A stretch of 33,987 bases of DNA, from the NCBI GenBank assembly GCA_946498975.1, contig CAMMQC010000017.1, positions 1-33,987 on the forward strand, written 5' to 3'. The translations under genes were made by a program, and so were the position numbers. Under the pieces are notes generated by a model that did not search any database, was not told the DNA's origin, and saw only the letters and a program-made list of their open reading frames with translations. The DNA comes from an uncultured Mycoplasmatota bacterium (lineage in GTDB: Bacteria; Bacillota_I; Bacilli_A; RF39; UBA660). Positions 1 through 7,090 of the stretch are shown here, one piece after another; the first letter of the stretch is position 1, and the number at the start of each line of letters is the position of its first letter.

Positions 1-110
1 CTTAAACTAACTGTTACCAGCTTCGCTCCAAGACTCGTTACTAGTGGTGTGGGTTTACCTTACTAGGCAGGATTTCCACCTGCTAAATTATACGACCTAC
101 CCAGTCGCAC
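1..110 (-). ncRNA. Probable omegaRNA (reRNA) at right end of tnpB element
   Basis: The stretch after the tnpB stop codon, read on the minus strand, is far more GC-rich and structured than its surroundings. It holds a GCAGG/CCTGC hairpin (about 75-90), a CTAGT/ACTAG hairpin with an inner GGT/ACC step (about 40-66), and a short AGC-GAA-GCT hairpin (about 20-30). TnpB proteins of the IS200/IS605 family use an RNA made from the element's right end, overlapping the 3' end of tnpB, as guide scaffold, and this is the expected place and orientation. The RNA probably starts inside the tnpB 3' end. The element boundary and guide lie at or beyond the left edge of the window, so neither end is fixed. No cleavage site or guide was determined. 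Confidence 0.6.
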
Positions 111-1218
111 CTAATAATATGTTTAAACTAGCATTTATATCTCTATCATTATGTGATCCACATTTAGGACAGTCATATTCTCTTATACTTAAATCTTTTA
201 ACTTTTCATTTTTATAACCACATGTTGAACATATCTGACTACTTGGATAATAGGTATTGATTTTATAATAAATCTTGCCTTTTATCTTACTTTTCCATTC
301 TATTAGAGAACATAATTTACTTAAACTTGCATCTGATAGACTTTTATTAAATACTTTTTTCTTATTTTTAAACATATCTTTTACTAATATACTTTCTGTC
401 ACTATAATATCATGTTCATCTACTATTTCATTAGCAATGTCATTTAAATAATGTTTTCTATAATTCTTTATCTTAGCATGTACTCTTGCTATCTTCTCCT
501 TTGTCTTTAAATAATTCTTACTACCTTTTTCTCTTCTTGATAATTCTCTTTGTAATCTTTTTAATCTCTTTTCATATTTCATTAATATTTTATCATTACT
601 ATATTTAACACCATCACTTGTTATTACTAAATCTTTTATTCCTAAATCTATTCCTACTATACTAGTAGGTATTGCTTTCTCTATTAAGATATCTCCTACT
701 ACAACTACACTAACATAATACTTATTAGTTGTTTCTCTTGATATAGTTGCATTTAATATCTTTCCTTCTATTCTTTCTCTATTTCTATATCCTCTTATTT
801 TTACTTTACCTAGTTTAGGTAATTTTATAAATCTAGATAGTAAATCTACTTCTATATTACTATATTCTTTTTCTTTATATCTACTTCTTACACAACTAGT
901 TCTATAAGACTGTCTACTAAATTTACTTTTAAAGTTAGGATAACCTTTTCTTTTAGCATAATAATCATTAAAAGCTTTACATAAATCATCTACAGCAGAA
1001 CATAATACGCTTGAATCCACTTCTTTGAGAAATTCATTTTCTTCTTTTAATTTAGGTAAATCTTTATGTAAATCATATCTAAATTTACCTTTGTTTTCTT
1101 TAAAATAATTAAGATAATAATTATATACAAATCTTTTACATCCAAAAGTCTTATTAATTAATACCTTTTGGTCATCTGTTGGATATAACCTAAATTTATA
1201 TGCTTTATATATCTCCAT
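97..1218 (-). CDS. tnpB: RNA-guided endonuclease TnpB (IS200/IS605 family)
   Basis: A 373-aa full-length TnpB with an N-terminal helix-turn-helix-like segment (start MEIYKAYKFRLYPT, the usual OrfB opening). A split RuvC nuclease has D191 in GIDLG, E275 in IIVTES and D358/D360 in NDRDINAS. A four-cysteine zinc ribbon is formed by C330/C333 and C350/C353. All acidic catalytic positions are present, so the protein looks active. The start is supported by GGGAGG about 8 nt upstream. Known TnpBs cut DNA beside a short transposon-associated motif, guided by the right-end RNA, and help the element persist. No tnpA transposase lies upstream (1219-1390 is intergenic), so this is a tnpB-only, IS1341-like element that would need a transposase in trans. 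The name and family are secure; mobility is unknown. Confidence 0.93.
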   Translation of the reverse strand: MEIYKAYKFRLYPTDDQKVLINKTFGCKRFVYNYYLNYFKENKGKFRYDLHKDLPKLKEENEFLKEVDSSVLCSAVDDLCKAFNDYYAKRKGYPNFKSKFSRQSYRTSCVRSRYKEKEYSNIEVDLLSRFIKLPKLGKVKIRGYRNRERIEGKILNATISRETTNKYYVSVVVVGDILIEKAIPTSIVGIDLGIKDLVITSDGVKYSNDKILMKYEKRLKRLQRELSRREKGSKNYLKTKEKIARVHAKIKNYRKHYLNDIANEIVDEHDIIVTESILVKDMFKNKKKVFNKSLSDASLSKLCSLIEWKSKIKGKIYYKINTYYPSSQICSTCGYKNEKLKDLSIREYDCPKCGSHNDRDINASLNILLGATG

Positions 1219-1244
1219 AATGTGAACCTCCCTTTAGTAACTTA

Positions 1245-1274
1245 AGTGTATTTTATAGAAGATATGTTTGTCAA
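1245..1274 (-). promoter_or_regulatory. Possible tnpB promoter
   Basis: On the minus strand a perfect TTGACA (1269-1274) is followed, 18 nt later, by TACACT (1245-1250), a 4/6 match to the -10 consensus, about 25 nt ahead of the tnpB start. The -35 is strong and the -10 weak. Confidence 0.4.
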
Positions 1275-1319
1275 TACATAAATTCGATTTCTTTTCAAAA
1301 AAACGCACTTTCCTCATAT

Positions 1320-1357
1320 ATAAAAAAGAATTGTCTCTATAAATAGATAACAATTCT
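1320..1357 (-). terminator. Intrinsic terminator of the AKR-flavodoxin operon
   Basis: AGAATTGT (1327-1334) pairs with ACAATTCT (1350-1357), with an inner TCTAT/ATAGA stem. On the minus strand the hairpin is followed by a T-rich run (TTTTTTA). It lies about 35 nt after the flavodoxin stop. Confidence 0.8.
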
Positions 1358-1390
1358 AATAAACTCTTAACTTATTATTTAAACTACGAC

Positions 1391-2065
1391 TTAACTTATA
1401 CTATCAATAAAGTCAGTTATATCATCATCACTTGGGTTTGAACTAAAACGGTGTCCTTCTTGCCAAGTACCAGTACCTGCTATATCTTCTAATAAGTCAC
1501 CACTTTGTCCTAAACCACTTGATGAAGAAGTACAGAATGGAATAACTGTCTTACCAGTAAAGTCATTCGTTTCTACAAAAGAGTTTACTGGCCAAGCAGC
1601 TATACCCCACCAAATAGGGTAACCAATTAAAACAGTGTCATATGTATCCCAATTGGGAACAGTAGTATTCTCAAGTTCTACATCTCTTAAAGATTCATCA
1701 GCATATTCTCTTGATACACGAGAATTATCATCAGTCCAGTCTAAATCTTCATCAGTGTAAGGATCACTAGGAACAATTTCAAATCTATCTGCATTTAAGT
1801 TTTCTGCAAGTCTTTCAGCAACTCCACCTGTATTTCCAGTAGCAGAATAATAAACAATTAAAGTTTTACCAGTACCACTACCTATATTATCATCAGTAAC
1901 ATTTTCATCAGTTGTAGAATCATTATTAGTATTATTACTATTGTTAGTTGTATTATTATTTACATTATCACTTCCATTATCATTACTTAAAAATGAATAC
2001 CCCAAAACTGCAACAACGGCAATAATCAGTACAAGAACTACACCTATAATTACATTTCTATTCAT
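1391..2065 (-). CDS. Membrane-anchored flavodoxin-domain protein
   Basis: 224 aa. Residues 4-25 are one hydrophobic membrane segment. A low-complexity Asn/Thr/Asp linker (about 27-62) follows, then a flavodoxin-like domain from about 67. The FMN phosphate loop is YYSATGNTGG (72-81) and the second flavin loop carries GYPIWWG (148-154), which points to the flavodoxin_4 type often found beside aldo/keto reductases. No lipobox cysteine is seen, so the anchor is a signal-anchor or an uncleaved signal, placing the flavin domain outside the membrane. It starts 14 nt after the aldo/keto reductase stop with its own GAGGAG site, so it is the second gene of that operon and shares its MerR-type promoter. 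The role (electron carrier or quinone/flavin reductase-like) is inferred. Confidence 0.85.
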   Translation of the reverse strand: MNRNVIIGVVLVLIIAVVAVLGYSFLSNDNGSDNVNNNTTNNSNNTNNDSTTDENVTDDNIGSGTGKTLIVYYSATGNTGGVAERLAENLNADRFEIVPSDPYTDEDLDWTDDNSRVSREYADESLRDVELENTTVPNWDTYDTVLIGYPIWWGIAAWPVNSFVETNDFTGKTVIPFCTSSSSGLGQSGDLLEDIAGTGTWQEGHRFSSNPSDDDITDFIDSIS

Positions 2066-2079
2066 AGTTATCTCTCCTC

Positions 2080-2970
2080 TTACCAGTTTTTCTTTTCTTT
2101 ACGACAATCATCGTTATCTCTTCTTTCCATTACCATCTTATCAAACCACTCTACCATAGCAGGATCTTGATGATTAAAGAATAAACTATCATTAGAATCT
2201 AACTTCTTAATCTCTTCCATATCTTCATCACTTAATTCAAAATCAAAGACATTGAAGTTCTCTTCCATTCTCTCAATATGAGTAGATTTACATGCGATAA
2301 TAACACCACGCTCGATTAACCATCTAAGTATTACTTGAGCGGAAGTCTTTCCATATTTTTTACCAATATTAACTAAAGTTTCATTAGTAAACATACCATT
2401 CTTTCCTTCACCAAATGGTGCCCAAGCTTCTATTGCAACTCCATATTTTTTCATAACTTCCTGTGCTTTTATCTGTTGATTCATTGGATTAGTCTCTACT
2501 TGATTAACTGCAGGTACTACATCACGTCCAAATAAACACATATCTGCAAGTCTATCAGGATAAAAGTTACTTACACCAATCGCTTTAATTTTACCTTCAT
2601 GATATAAATCTTCTAAGGCTCTATATGCTCCATAGTAATCACTAAATGGTTGATGAAGTAATACTAAATCAATATAATCAGTCTTTAACTTTTTCAAAGA
2701 CTCTTCTACTGAAGCTTTACATTTTTCATATCCATAGTTATCAATCCAAATCTTAGTAGTAATAAAGAATTCCTCCCTAGGAATACCACTCTCTACAATT
2801 GCATCCCCTACTTCACTTTCATTAAAGTAAGATTGTGCTGTATCAATCGCTCTATATCCTACCTTAATCGCATCAAGTACACATTTCTTAGTTTCTTCTT
2901 TAGGTATTTGATATACTCCAAATCCTAATATTGGCATTTCTACGTCATTGTTTAATTTTACATATTCCAT
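2080..2970 (-). CDS. Aldo/keto reductase
   Basis: 296 aa, an NADPH-dependent (beta/alpha)8-barrel oxidoreductase reducing aldehydes or ketones; the cytosolic substrate is unknown. The full AKR tetrad is present: D43 and Y48 in AIDTAQSYF, K73 in TTKIWI and H106 in LVLLHQP. The C-terminal cofactor loop includes ACKSTHIERM. Overall it resembles the 2,5-diketo-gluconate reductase branch. I place the start at the ATG at 2970 because AAGGATG sits about 8 nt before it; a TTG 24 nt upstream (2994) lies in the same frame but would overlap that site. It is the first gene of an operon with flavodoxin and is read from a 19-bp-spacer promoter next to a divergent merR gene, suggesting induction by an electrophile, aldehyde or similar stress. 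Confidence 0.92.
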   Translation of the reverse strand: MEYVKLNNDVEMPILGFGVYQIPKEETKKCVLDAIKVGYRAIDTAQSYFNESEVGDAIVESGIPREEFFITTKIWIDNYGYEKCKASVEESLKKLKTDYIDLVLLHQPFSDYYGAYRALEDLYHEGKIKAIGVSNFYPDRLADMCLFGRDVVPAVNQVETNPMNQQIKAQEVMKKYGVAIEAWAPFGEGKNGMFTNETLVNIGKKYGKTSAQVILRWLIERGVIIACKSTHIERMEENFNVFDFELSDEDMEEIKKLDSNDSLFFNHQDPAMVEWFDKMVMERRDNDDCRKEKKNW

Positions 2971-3019
2971 AAAAACATCATCCTTTCTTGACAATTAAAC
3001 ATTTTTCTAATACAATTCA

Positions 3020-3050
3020 ACTATACAACCCTGGAGTTACTCCCGGTCAA
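3020..3050 (-). promoter_or_regulatory. MerR-type promoter and operator of the AKR operon
   Basis: On the minus strand TTGACC (3045-3050) and TATAGT (3020-3025) are 19 bp apart. The spacer region carries an inverted repeat, CCGGGAGT/ACTCCAGG around a central A, matching in 7 of 8 pairs. A 19-bp spacer filled by a dyad is the hallmark of promoters that MerR-family activators untwist. The merR gene starts 35 bp away on the other strand. Confidence 0.85.
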
Positions 3051-3084
3051 GTGTTTTTTTAATATTTTTTTAGGAGGTAAAATT

Positions 3085-3498
3085 ATGTTATATACAATGA
3101 AACAAGTCTGTGATGAAACAGGATTAACTTATGACACATTAAAATTTTATTGTAATGAAGGATTAATCCCTAATGTCAAAAGAGATAAAAATAACTATCG
3201 TGTTTTTAATGATAAAGATATCGCTTGGATTAAAAGTCTATCTTGTCTTAAAAGCTGTGATATGAGTATAGTGGAAATGAAAGAATATCTAGCCCTTTGT
3301 TTAAAAGGAAAATCTTCTATTCCTGAAAGACAAGAGATACTTAATAACAAGTTAAAGGAATTAGAACACAAGATAAACAAAATACAAGATAGTATTAATT
3401 ATATCCACTGGAAACAAAACTTTTATAATGATGTTTTAAATGGTAAAACACAATACTATAGTAACTTAACAAATGCAGAAAAAGATGACGAAATATAG
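3085..3498 (+). CDS. MerR-family transcriptional regulator
   Basis: 137 aa. The N-terminal winged helix-turn-helix of the MerR family runs from MLYTMKQVCDETGLTYDTLK to about residue 70, with the typical YRVFNDKDIAWI wing. A coiled-coil dimerisation helix spans about 85-115. The effector region is short and the two Cys in the domain linker (SCLKSCDM) are not a metal-binding loop, so it resembles the AdhR/NmlR-like aldehyde or thiol-stress group more than metal sensors; the effector is unknown. AGGAGG (3072-3077) sets the start. It is divergent from the AKR operon whose promoter carries a matching dyad, so it is the likely activator of that operon. Confidence 0.9.
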   Translation: MLYTMKQVCDETGLTYDTLKFYCNEGLIPNVKRDKNNYRVFNDKDIAWIKSLSCLKSCDMSIVEMKEYLALCLKGKSSIPERQEILNNKLKELEHKINKIQDSINYIHWKQNFYNDVLNGKTQYYSNLTNAEKDDEI

Positions 3499-3509
3499 TC
3501 ATCTTTTTA
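3477..3509. terminator. Bidirectional terminator between merR and the gltD-like gene
   Basis: AAAGATGAC (3481-3489) pairs with GTCATCTTT (3498-3506). Flanking A and T runs give a U-tract in both directions. The stem includes the end of merR, so both convergent genes can use it. Confidence 0.85.
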
Positions 3510-4763
3510 ATTATTTATATTTAAATATTTCATAATTGCATAAGCTGCATCCCGTCCTGTTCGTGATGCAAAGGCAACTGTACCTTTAGTACCTGCTAAA
3601 TCTCCTCCTGCAAAGACTTTTTCTTTTGAAGTATGTCCATCCTTATCTACTAATATTCTTCCTCTTTTATCAAGTTCTAAGCCTAAAGAATTAACAATAG
3701 ATTCCTCAGGATGACTTCCTATAGCCATAACTACATAGTCGCAAGAAAGATAATAGTTAGACCCTTCTATATTAACAGGAGATAATCTATCATCACCTTC
3801 TTTTTTAACAAGTTCTGTCTTTATTACTTCTACTTTCTCCACATTTTTTTCTCCATAAATACCAAGAATATTATTTTGAAATAAGAACTCTACTCCTTCA
3901 TCTTTCACTTCCCTTATCTCTTTCGCTTCTGCAAGAGCCTCCTTCTCACTTCTTCTATAAATAACATAAACCTTTTTAGCACCTTTTCTTTTTATAGTAC
4001 GTGAAACATCCATGGCAACATTACCGCCACCACTGATTACTACCGTTTTACCAGTATAATCAGGATGATTATTAGATTCTAGCAACTCATTGCCACCAAT
4101 TACTCCCTTTAAATCTTCTCCAGGTATATTCATCTTACTAGAAAGATTCGCTCCAAACCCTAAAAATACTGCATCATACTCATTCTCTAAGTCTTCTAAA
4201 CTAAAGTCTTTCCCAATACTTTGATTAAGCTTAACATTTATACCTAACTCTAAAATCTTATCAATTACTTTTCTTAATAAAGCTTTATCTAGCCTAAACT
4301 GAGGTATCCCATGATATAAAAGACCGCCTAAATAATTATGTCTTTCATAAATAGTAACATCATAACCATTTCGTCTTAGAAAGGCTGCACAAGTTAATCC
4401 AGATGGACCTCCTCCTACAATCGCAACTTTCTTATTCTTTAGAGGTAAACTACTAATAGTCCAATTATTTTTCAAAGCCATATCGCCAATAAAAGCTTCT
4501 ATATCTCCAATTTTAACAGATTCAAAAGATACTTTCTTTACACACATTCCTTGACACTGCTTCTCATGCGGACAAATTCTTCCACAAACAGAAGGTAACA
4601 CTGTTGTCTCTAATAATAAGTGATATGCTTCCTTATACTTACCATCTCTTGCTAACTTTATAAAACCAGTTGTATCATTATTTAAAGGACATCCTACTTG
4701 ACAAGGCTTAGTAACACAAGAAAGGCATTCTAAAGTTTTTAATCTTATATCTTCTTCATTCAT
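3507..4763 (-). CDS. GltD/NfnB-like NAD(P)H-dependent FAD/iron-sulfur oxidoreductase
   Basis: 418 aa, the architecture of the glutamate synthase small subunit. An N-terminal domain carries two four-cysteine sets (C13, C16, C21, C25 and C60, C64, C70, C74) for [4Fe-4S] clusters. FAD-binding GGGPSG (117-122), an NAD(P)-binding SGGGNVAMD near 245, and a closing GGDLAGT FAD motif follow. No glutamate synthase large subunit is nearby. The gene starts inside the end of the [FeFe] hydrogenase gene (8-nt overlap, ATGAATGA), which predicts translational coupling and a complex. I infer that it passes electrons between NAD(P)H and the hydrogenase, as proposed for hydrogenases linked to glutamate-synthase-like subunits (called group A2 in one published scheme). 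The family is secure; the nucleotide specificity and direction are not known. Confidence 0.9.
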   Translation of the reverse strand: MNEEDIRLKTLECLSCVTKPCQVGCPLNNDTTGFIKLARDGKYKEAYHLLLETTVLPSVCGRICPHEKQCQGMCVKKVSFESVKIGDIEAFIGDMALKNNWTISSLPLKNKKVAIVGGGPSGLTCAAFLRRNGYDVTIYERHNYLGGLLYHGIPQFRLDKALLRKVIDKILELGINVKLNQSIGKDFSLEDLENEYDAVFLGFGANLSSKMNIPGEDLKGVIGGNELLESNNHPDYTGKTVVISGGGNVAMDVSRTIKRKGAKKVYVIYRRSEKEALAEAKEIREVKDEGVEFLFQNNILGIYGEKNVEKVEVIKTELVKKEGDDRLSPVNIEGSNYYLSCDYVVMAIGSHPEESIVNSLGLELDKRGRILVDKDGHTSKEKVFAGGDLAGTKGTVAFASRTGRDAAYAIMKYLNINN

Positions 4764-6105
4764 TCATCTTACCTCCCAACAAATAAGATTTATCTTGATA
4801 AGTAGTATGAAGTAACTCTTCTGCTTTTGGACTATTAGGATAATCTAAAAAGTCTTTATATATTTCTTTTATCTCCGGATTTTCATGACAAAATCTTACT
4901 TTTGCCTTTTCATCTTCTTTATAAATACCATTCATTCTAGCAAGCTTAGTCTTATTAAGATTAAGTAAAGTACTCTTAGGTTGTCCTCCACCTGCAATAC
5001 ATCCACCTAAACAGCTCATAACTTCAACAAAATGATAAGTAACTTCTCCACTTCTTATCTTATCTAATAATATTTTAGCATTTTTCATACCGTTAAGAAC
5101 TGCAACTTTAATTTCTAAGTCATCAATCATAACAGAAGCTTCTTTAATACCTTTCATTCCTCTAACTTCATTAAATACTAATTCTTCTTTACTTAAATTT
5201 TTCCCAGTTAAATAGTAATAAGCAGTTCTAAGAGCAGCCTCCAACACTCCCCCACTATTTCCAAAGATTAATCCTGCACTACTACCTTTTCCTAAAGGAG
5301 AATCAAAAGTACCTTCTTCTAAACTATCTAAATCAATACCTTCTTCTTTTAATAACAATGCTAACTCTCTAGTAGTTAAAACAAAATCAGTATCAGAAAC
5401 ACCTAATCTATTAACCTCATCTCTTTTAATCTCACTTTTCTTAGCAGTACATGGAGCGATAACAACATTTAAAATATCTTTAGGACTAATATTTTTCTTG
5501 CCTGCAAAGTAAGTCTTAATCATTGTAGATTGCATCGTAATAGGACTTTTACAACTAGACAGATTAGGTATAAACTCAGGATAAAATATTTCTGCATACT
5601 TTACCCAAGCAGGACAACATGAAGTAAACATAGGTAGAGTTCCTTTATTTTTAATACGATTAACTAACTCCATCGCCTCTTCCATAATCGTTAAGTCAGC
5701 CCCAAAAGTAACATCAAAAACATAATCAAAGCCTAATTTTCTTAAAGCCGTTACTATCTTTCCTTCTAAGTTTTCTCCTAAGTCTCCCCCAAACTCTTCT
5801 CCTATTGCCACTCTAACAGCAGGAGCGATACTAACAGTCTTTACAATACTTTCATCTTTTAATAACCTCTTAAGTCTTAAATAATCAAACTTCTCATGAA
5901 TACTTTCTGTAGGACACATATTAACACACTGCCCACAGTTTATACAAATAGGCTTCCTACTTTTATCTATCTCATACATCCTTGCCACAGTAACTTCATC
6001 ACGACAAGTCTTAACACAATATCCACAAGAAATACATTTACTATAATCTTTTTCTATCGCTTCATTATCTTTAGAATAAATAATTACTAAATCTTCTTCC
6101 TTCAT
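4756..6105 (-). CDS. [FeFe] hydrogenase catalytic subunit
   Basis: 449 aa. The N-terminal ferredoxin domain has two [4Fe-4S] sets (C24/27/30/34 and C54/57/60/64). The H-cluster domain follows, with the three signatures TSCCPAW (161-167), APCTAKKSE (from 217) and EVMSCLGGCIAGGGQP (361-376); the GGVLEAALRT segment near 285-294 also fits. All four cluster cysteines and the proton-relay Cys of TSCCP are present, so it should be active in H2 evolution or uptake. The second signature begins with Ala where most group A enzymes have Met (MPC), a point worth noting. It lacks the longer N-terminal domains of bifurcating HydA. Its partner is the overlapping GltD-like flavoprotein, and 16 nt upstream ends an FMN reductase gene. 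The HydEFG maturases are not in the window. Confidence 0.93.
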   Translation of the reverse strand: MKEEDLVIIYSKDNEAIEKDYSKCISCGYCVKTCRDEVTVARMYEIDKSRKPICINCGQCVNMCPTESIHEKFDYLRLKRLLKDESIVKTVSIAPAVRVAIGEEFGGDLGENLEGKIVTALRKLGFDYVFDVTFGADLTIMEEAMELVNRIKNKGTLPMFTSCCPAWVKYAEIFYPEFIPNLSSCKSPITMQSTMIKTYFAGKKNISPKDILNVVIAPCTAKKSEIKRDEVNRLGVSDTDFVLTTRELALLLKEEGIDLDSLEEGTFDSPLGKGSSAGLIFGNSGGVLEAALRTAYYYLTGKNLSKEELVFNEVRGMKGIKEASVMIDDLEIKVAVLNGMKNAKILLDKIRSGEVTYHFVEVMSCLGGCIAGGGQPKSTLLNLNKTKLARMNGIYKEDEKAKVRFCHENPEIKEIYKDFLDYPNSPKAEELLHTTYQDKSYLLGGKMNE

Positions 6106-6121
6106 ACAACACTTCCTAAAA

Positions 6122-6280
6122 TTATATTTTCATTTTACTTAATATTTCTCTACCATCTGAACTATCAGTAACAACACCCTTCAACTCCATTCCCATTAAA
6201 TAACTTAATCTATTAGATAAAAACTCAATAGACTTAACTGTATCTTGATTAGGTGCAGATCCTTGAGCTAATAAATATAA
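6122..6280 (-). pseudogene. Frameshifted 3' part of the FMN reductase gene
   Basis: Downstream of the premature stop, the -1 frame continues the flavodoxin-like fold (KKLYLLAQGSAPNQDT then to a TAA at 6122-6124), so a whole protein would be 152 aa. The break lies at six A (T6 at 6281-6286 on the plus strand) where seven would keep frame. The restored stop leaves only 16 nt to the hydrogenase start. Confidence 0.8.
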
Positions 6281-6579
6281 TTTTTTCCTCTTAAAACTTC
6301 CGTTTCAGGTAACATATAAAGTCTATCTATAAAAGTCTTTAACATACCACCTACTGTATACCAATAAAGAGGACTACCTATTACTAGAATATCATATTTA
6401 TCTATTTCTTTTAATACCTCTTTCATCTCATCATCTTCGAATACTTGACCATACTGAGATATTCTATAATCTGCCATCTGTAAAACATCATGTTCTTTAT
6501 CTTTTAATAACTCTTCTCCTATTCTATAAGTATTTCCTTCTCTATTAGGACTACTATTCATAAATAATATCTTTTCCAT
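6268..6579 (-). CDS. NADPH-dependent FMN reductase, truncated by a frameshift
   Basis: The 103-aa open frame holds the first two thirds of a small flavodoxin-fold reductase. The FMN phosphate loop is MNSSPNREGNT (7-17) and the flavin-contacting strand is GSPLYWYTVGG (about 69-79). It ends at GKNYIY because one A is missing from an A run; the remaining fold follows in the -1 frame. The codons at the break, GGA AAA AAT, form the heptamer A AAA AAT, which is a -1 slippery pattern, so ribosomal or transcriptional slippage could still make the full protein. A sequencing error or true mutation are equally possible. It is first in a row with the hydrogenase and GltD-like genes and follows a 19-bp-spacer promoter. 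Start supported by GAGGAATG upstream. Confidence 0.85.
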   Translation of the reverse strand: MEKILFMNSSPNREGNTYRIGEELLKDKEHDVLQMADYRISQYGQVFEDDEMKEVLKEIDKYDILVIGSPLYWYTVGGMLKTFIDRLYMLPETEVLRGKNYIY

Positions 6580-6599
6580 AAATCATTCCTCCTACAACC

Positions 6600-6630
6600 A
6601 TAATACACCCGTGTTCTACTCCCATGTCAA
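6600..6630 (-). promoter_or_regulatory. 19-bp-spacer promoter of the FMN reductase-hydrogenase operon
   Basis: On the minus strand a perfect TTGACA (6625-6630) and TATTAT (6600-6605) are 19 bp apart, the same spacing as the AKR promoter. Both share GGGAGTA after the -35 and GGGT before the GTAT near the -10. Unlike the AKR promoter, the dyad is poor (about 5 of 9 pairs). MerR-type activation is plausible but less sure. Confidence 0.65.
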
Positions 6631-6666
6631 GAAAAACAAAAAGACAAGAACTAATTCTCATCTTTT
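6631..6666 (-). terminator. Terminator of the thioredoxin-bPH operon
   Basis: AAAAGA (6639-6644) pairs with TCTTTT (6661-6666), and AGAA with TTCT inside, with two mismatches between. On the minus strand TTGTTTTTC follows. It overlaps the bPH stop codon and ends at the -35 of the next promoter. Confidence 0.7.
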
Positions 6667-7082
6667 AATTCTAACATTGCACTAGTTACTTCTTCTTCTA
6701 TTTCCTGTAAAGCACTTTTACTAATATTAGATAGTATTACTAATTCATTAATTGTATCAATAATAATTTTACCCCAAATAATACCACTTCTAACCTTTAA
6801 ATCATTAAACATATCAGCAGTAATACTATCAAAGAAATAACCAATTACAACTCTATCTCTTGCAATAACTAATCTCTTATTAGTAACTGCAATTATACCA
6901 CTACTAGTAACATCCAAAGAACTATTATTTTTCTGAGCATAGAAAGCATATCTAATTACTTCATCATCATGTAAATGTTCAAGTAATAATTTAGAATGCT
7001 TTTTTAATCTCCACCCAATAGTCAAAGGATATTTACTTTTAAAACTAGCAAGTTGACTTCTTAAAATCTCTTCATTATTCAT
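6651..7082 (-). CDS. Bacterial PH-domain protein (YokE-like)
   Basis: 143 aa. The core GIIAVTNKRLVIARDR followed by short beta strands and a closing helix (SKSALQEIEEEVTSAMLEL) is typical of bacterial pleckstrin-homology domains of the bPH/YokE type. No signal peptide or membrane segment is seen, so it is cytosolic or peripheral. An AGGAG site 5 nt before the ATG supports the start, which lies 8 nt after the stop of the anchored thioredoxin gene; the two form an operon. No function is known for most of this family. Confidence 0.75.
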   Translation of the reverse strand: MNNEEILRSQLASFKSKYPLTIGWRLKKHSKLLLEHLHDDEVIRYAFYAQKNNSSLDVTSSGIIAVTNKRLVIARDRVVIGYFFDSITADMFNDLKVRSGIIWGKIIIDTINELVILSNISKSALQEIEEEVTSAMLELKDEN

Positions 7083-7090
7083 AAATACTC

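Noticed and set aside
1941-2159. Plus-strand open frame opposite flavodoxin and AKR
   Set aside because: It is the complement of the Asn/Thr-rich linker and signal region; no ribosome site and no recognisable protein.
3195-3380. Minus-strand open frame opposite merR
   Set aside because: It is a shadow of the merR reading frame and has no ribosome site of its own.
5896-6090. Plus-strand open frame opposite the hydrogenase ferredoxin domain
   Set aside because: It is a shadow of a clear coding region with conserved cysteines on the other strand.
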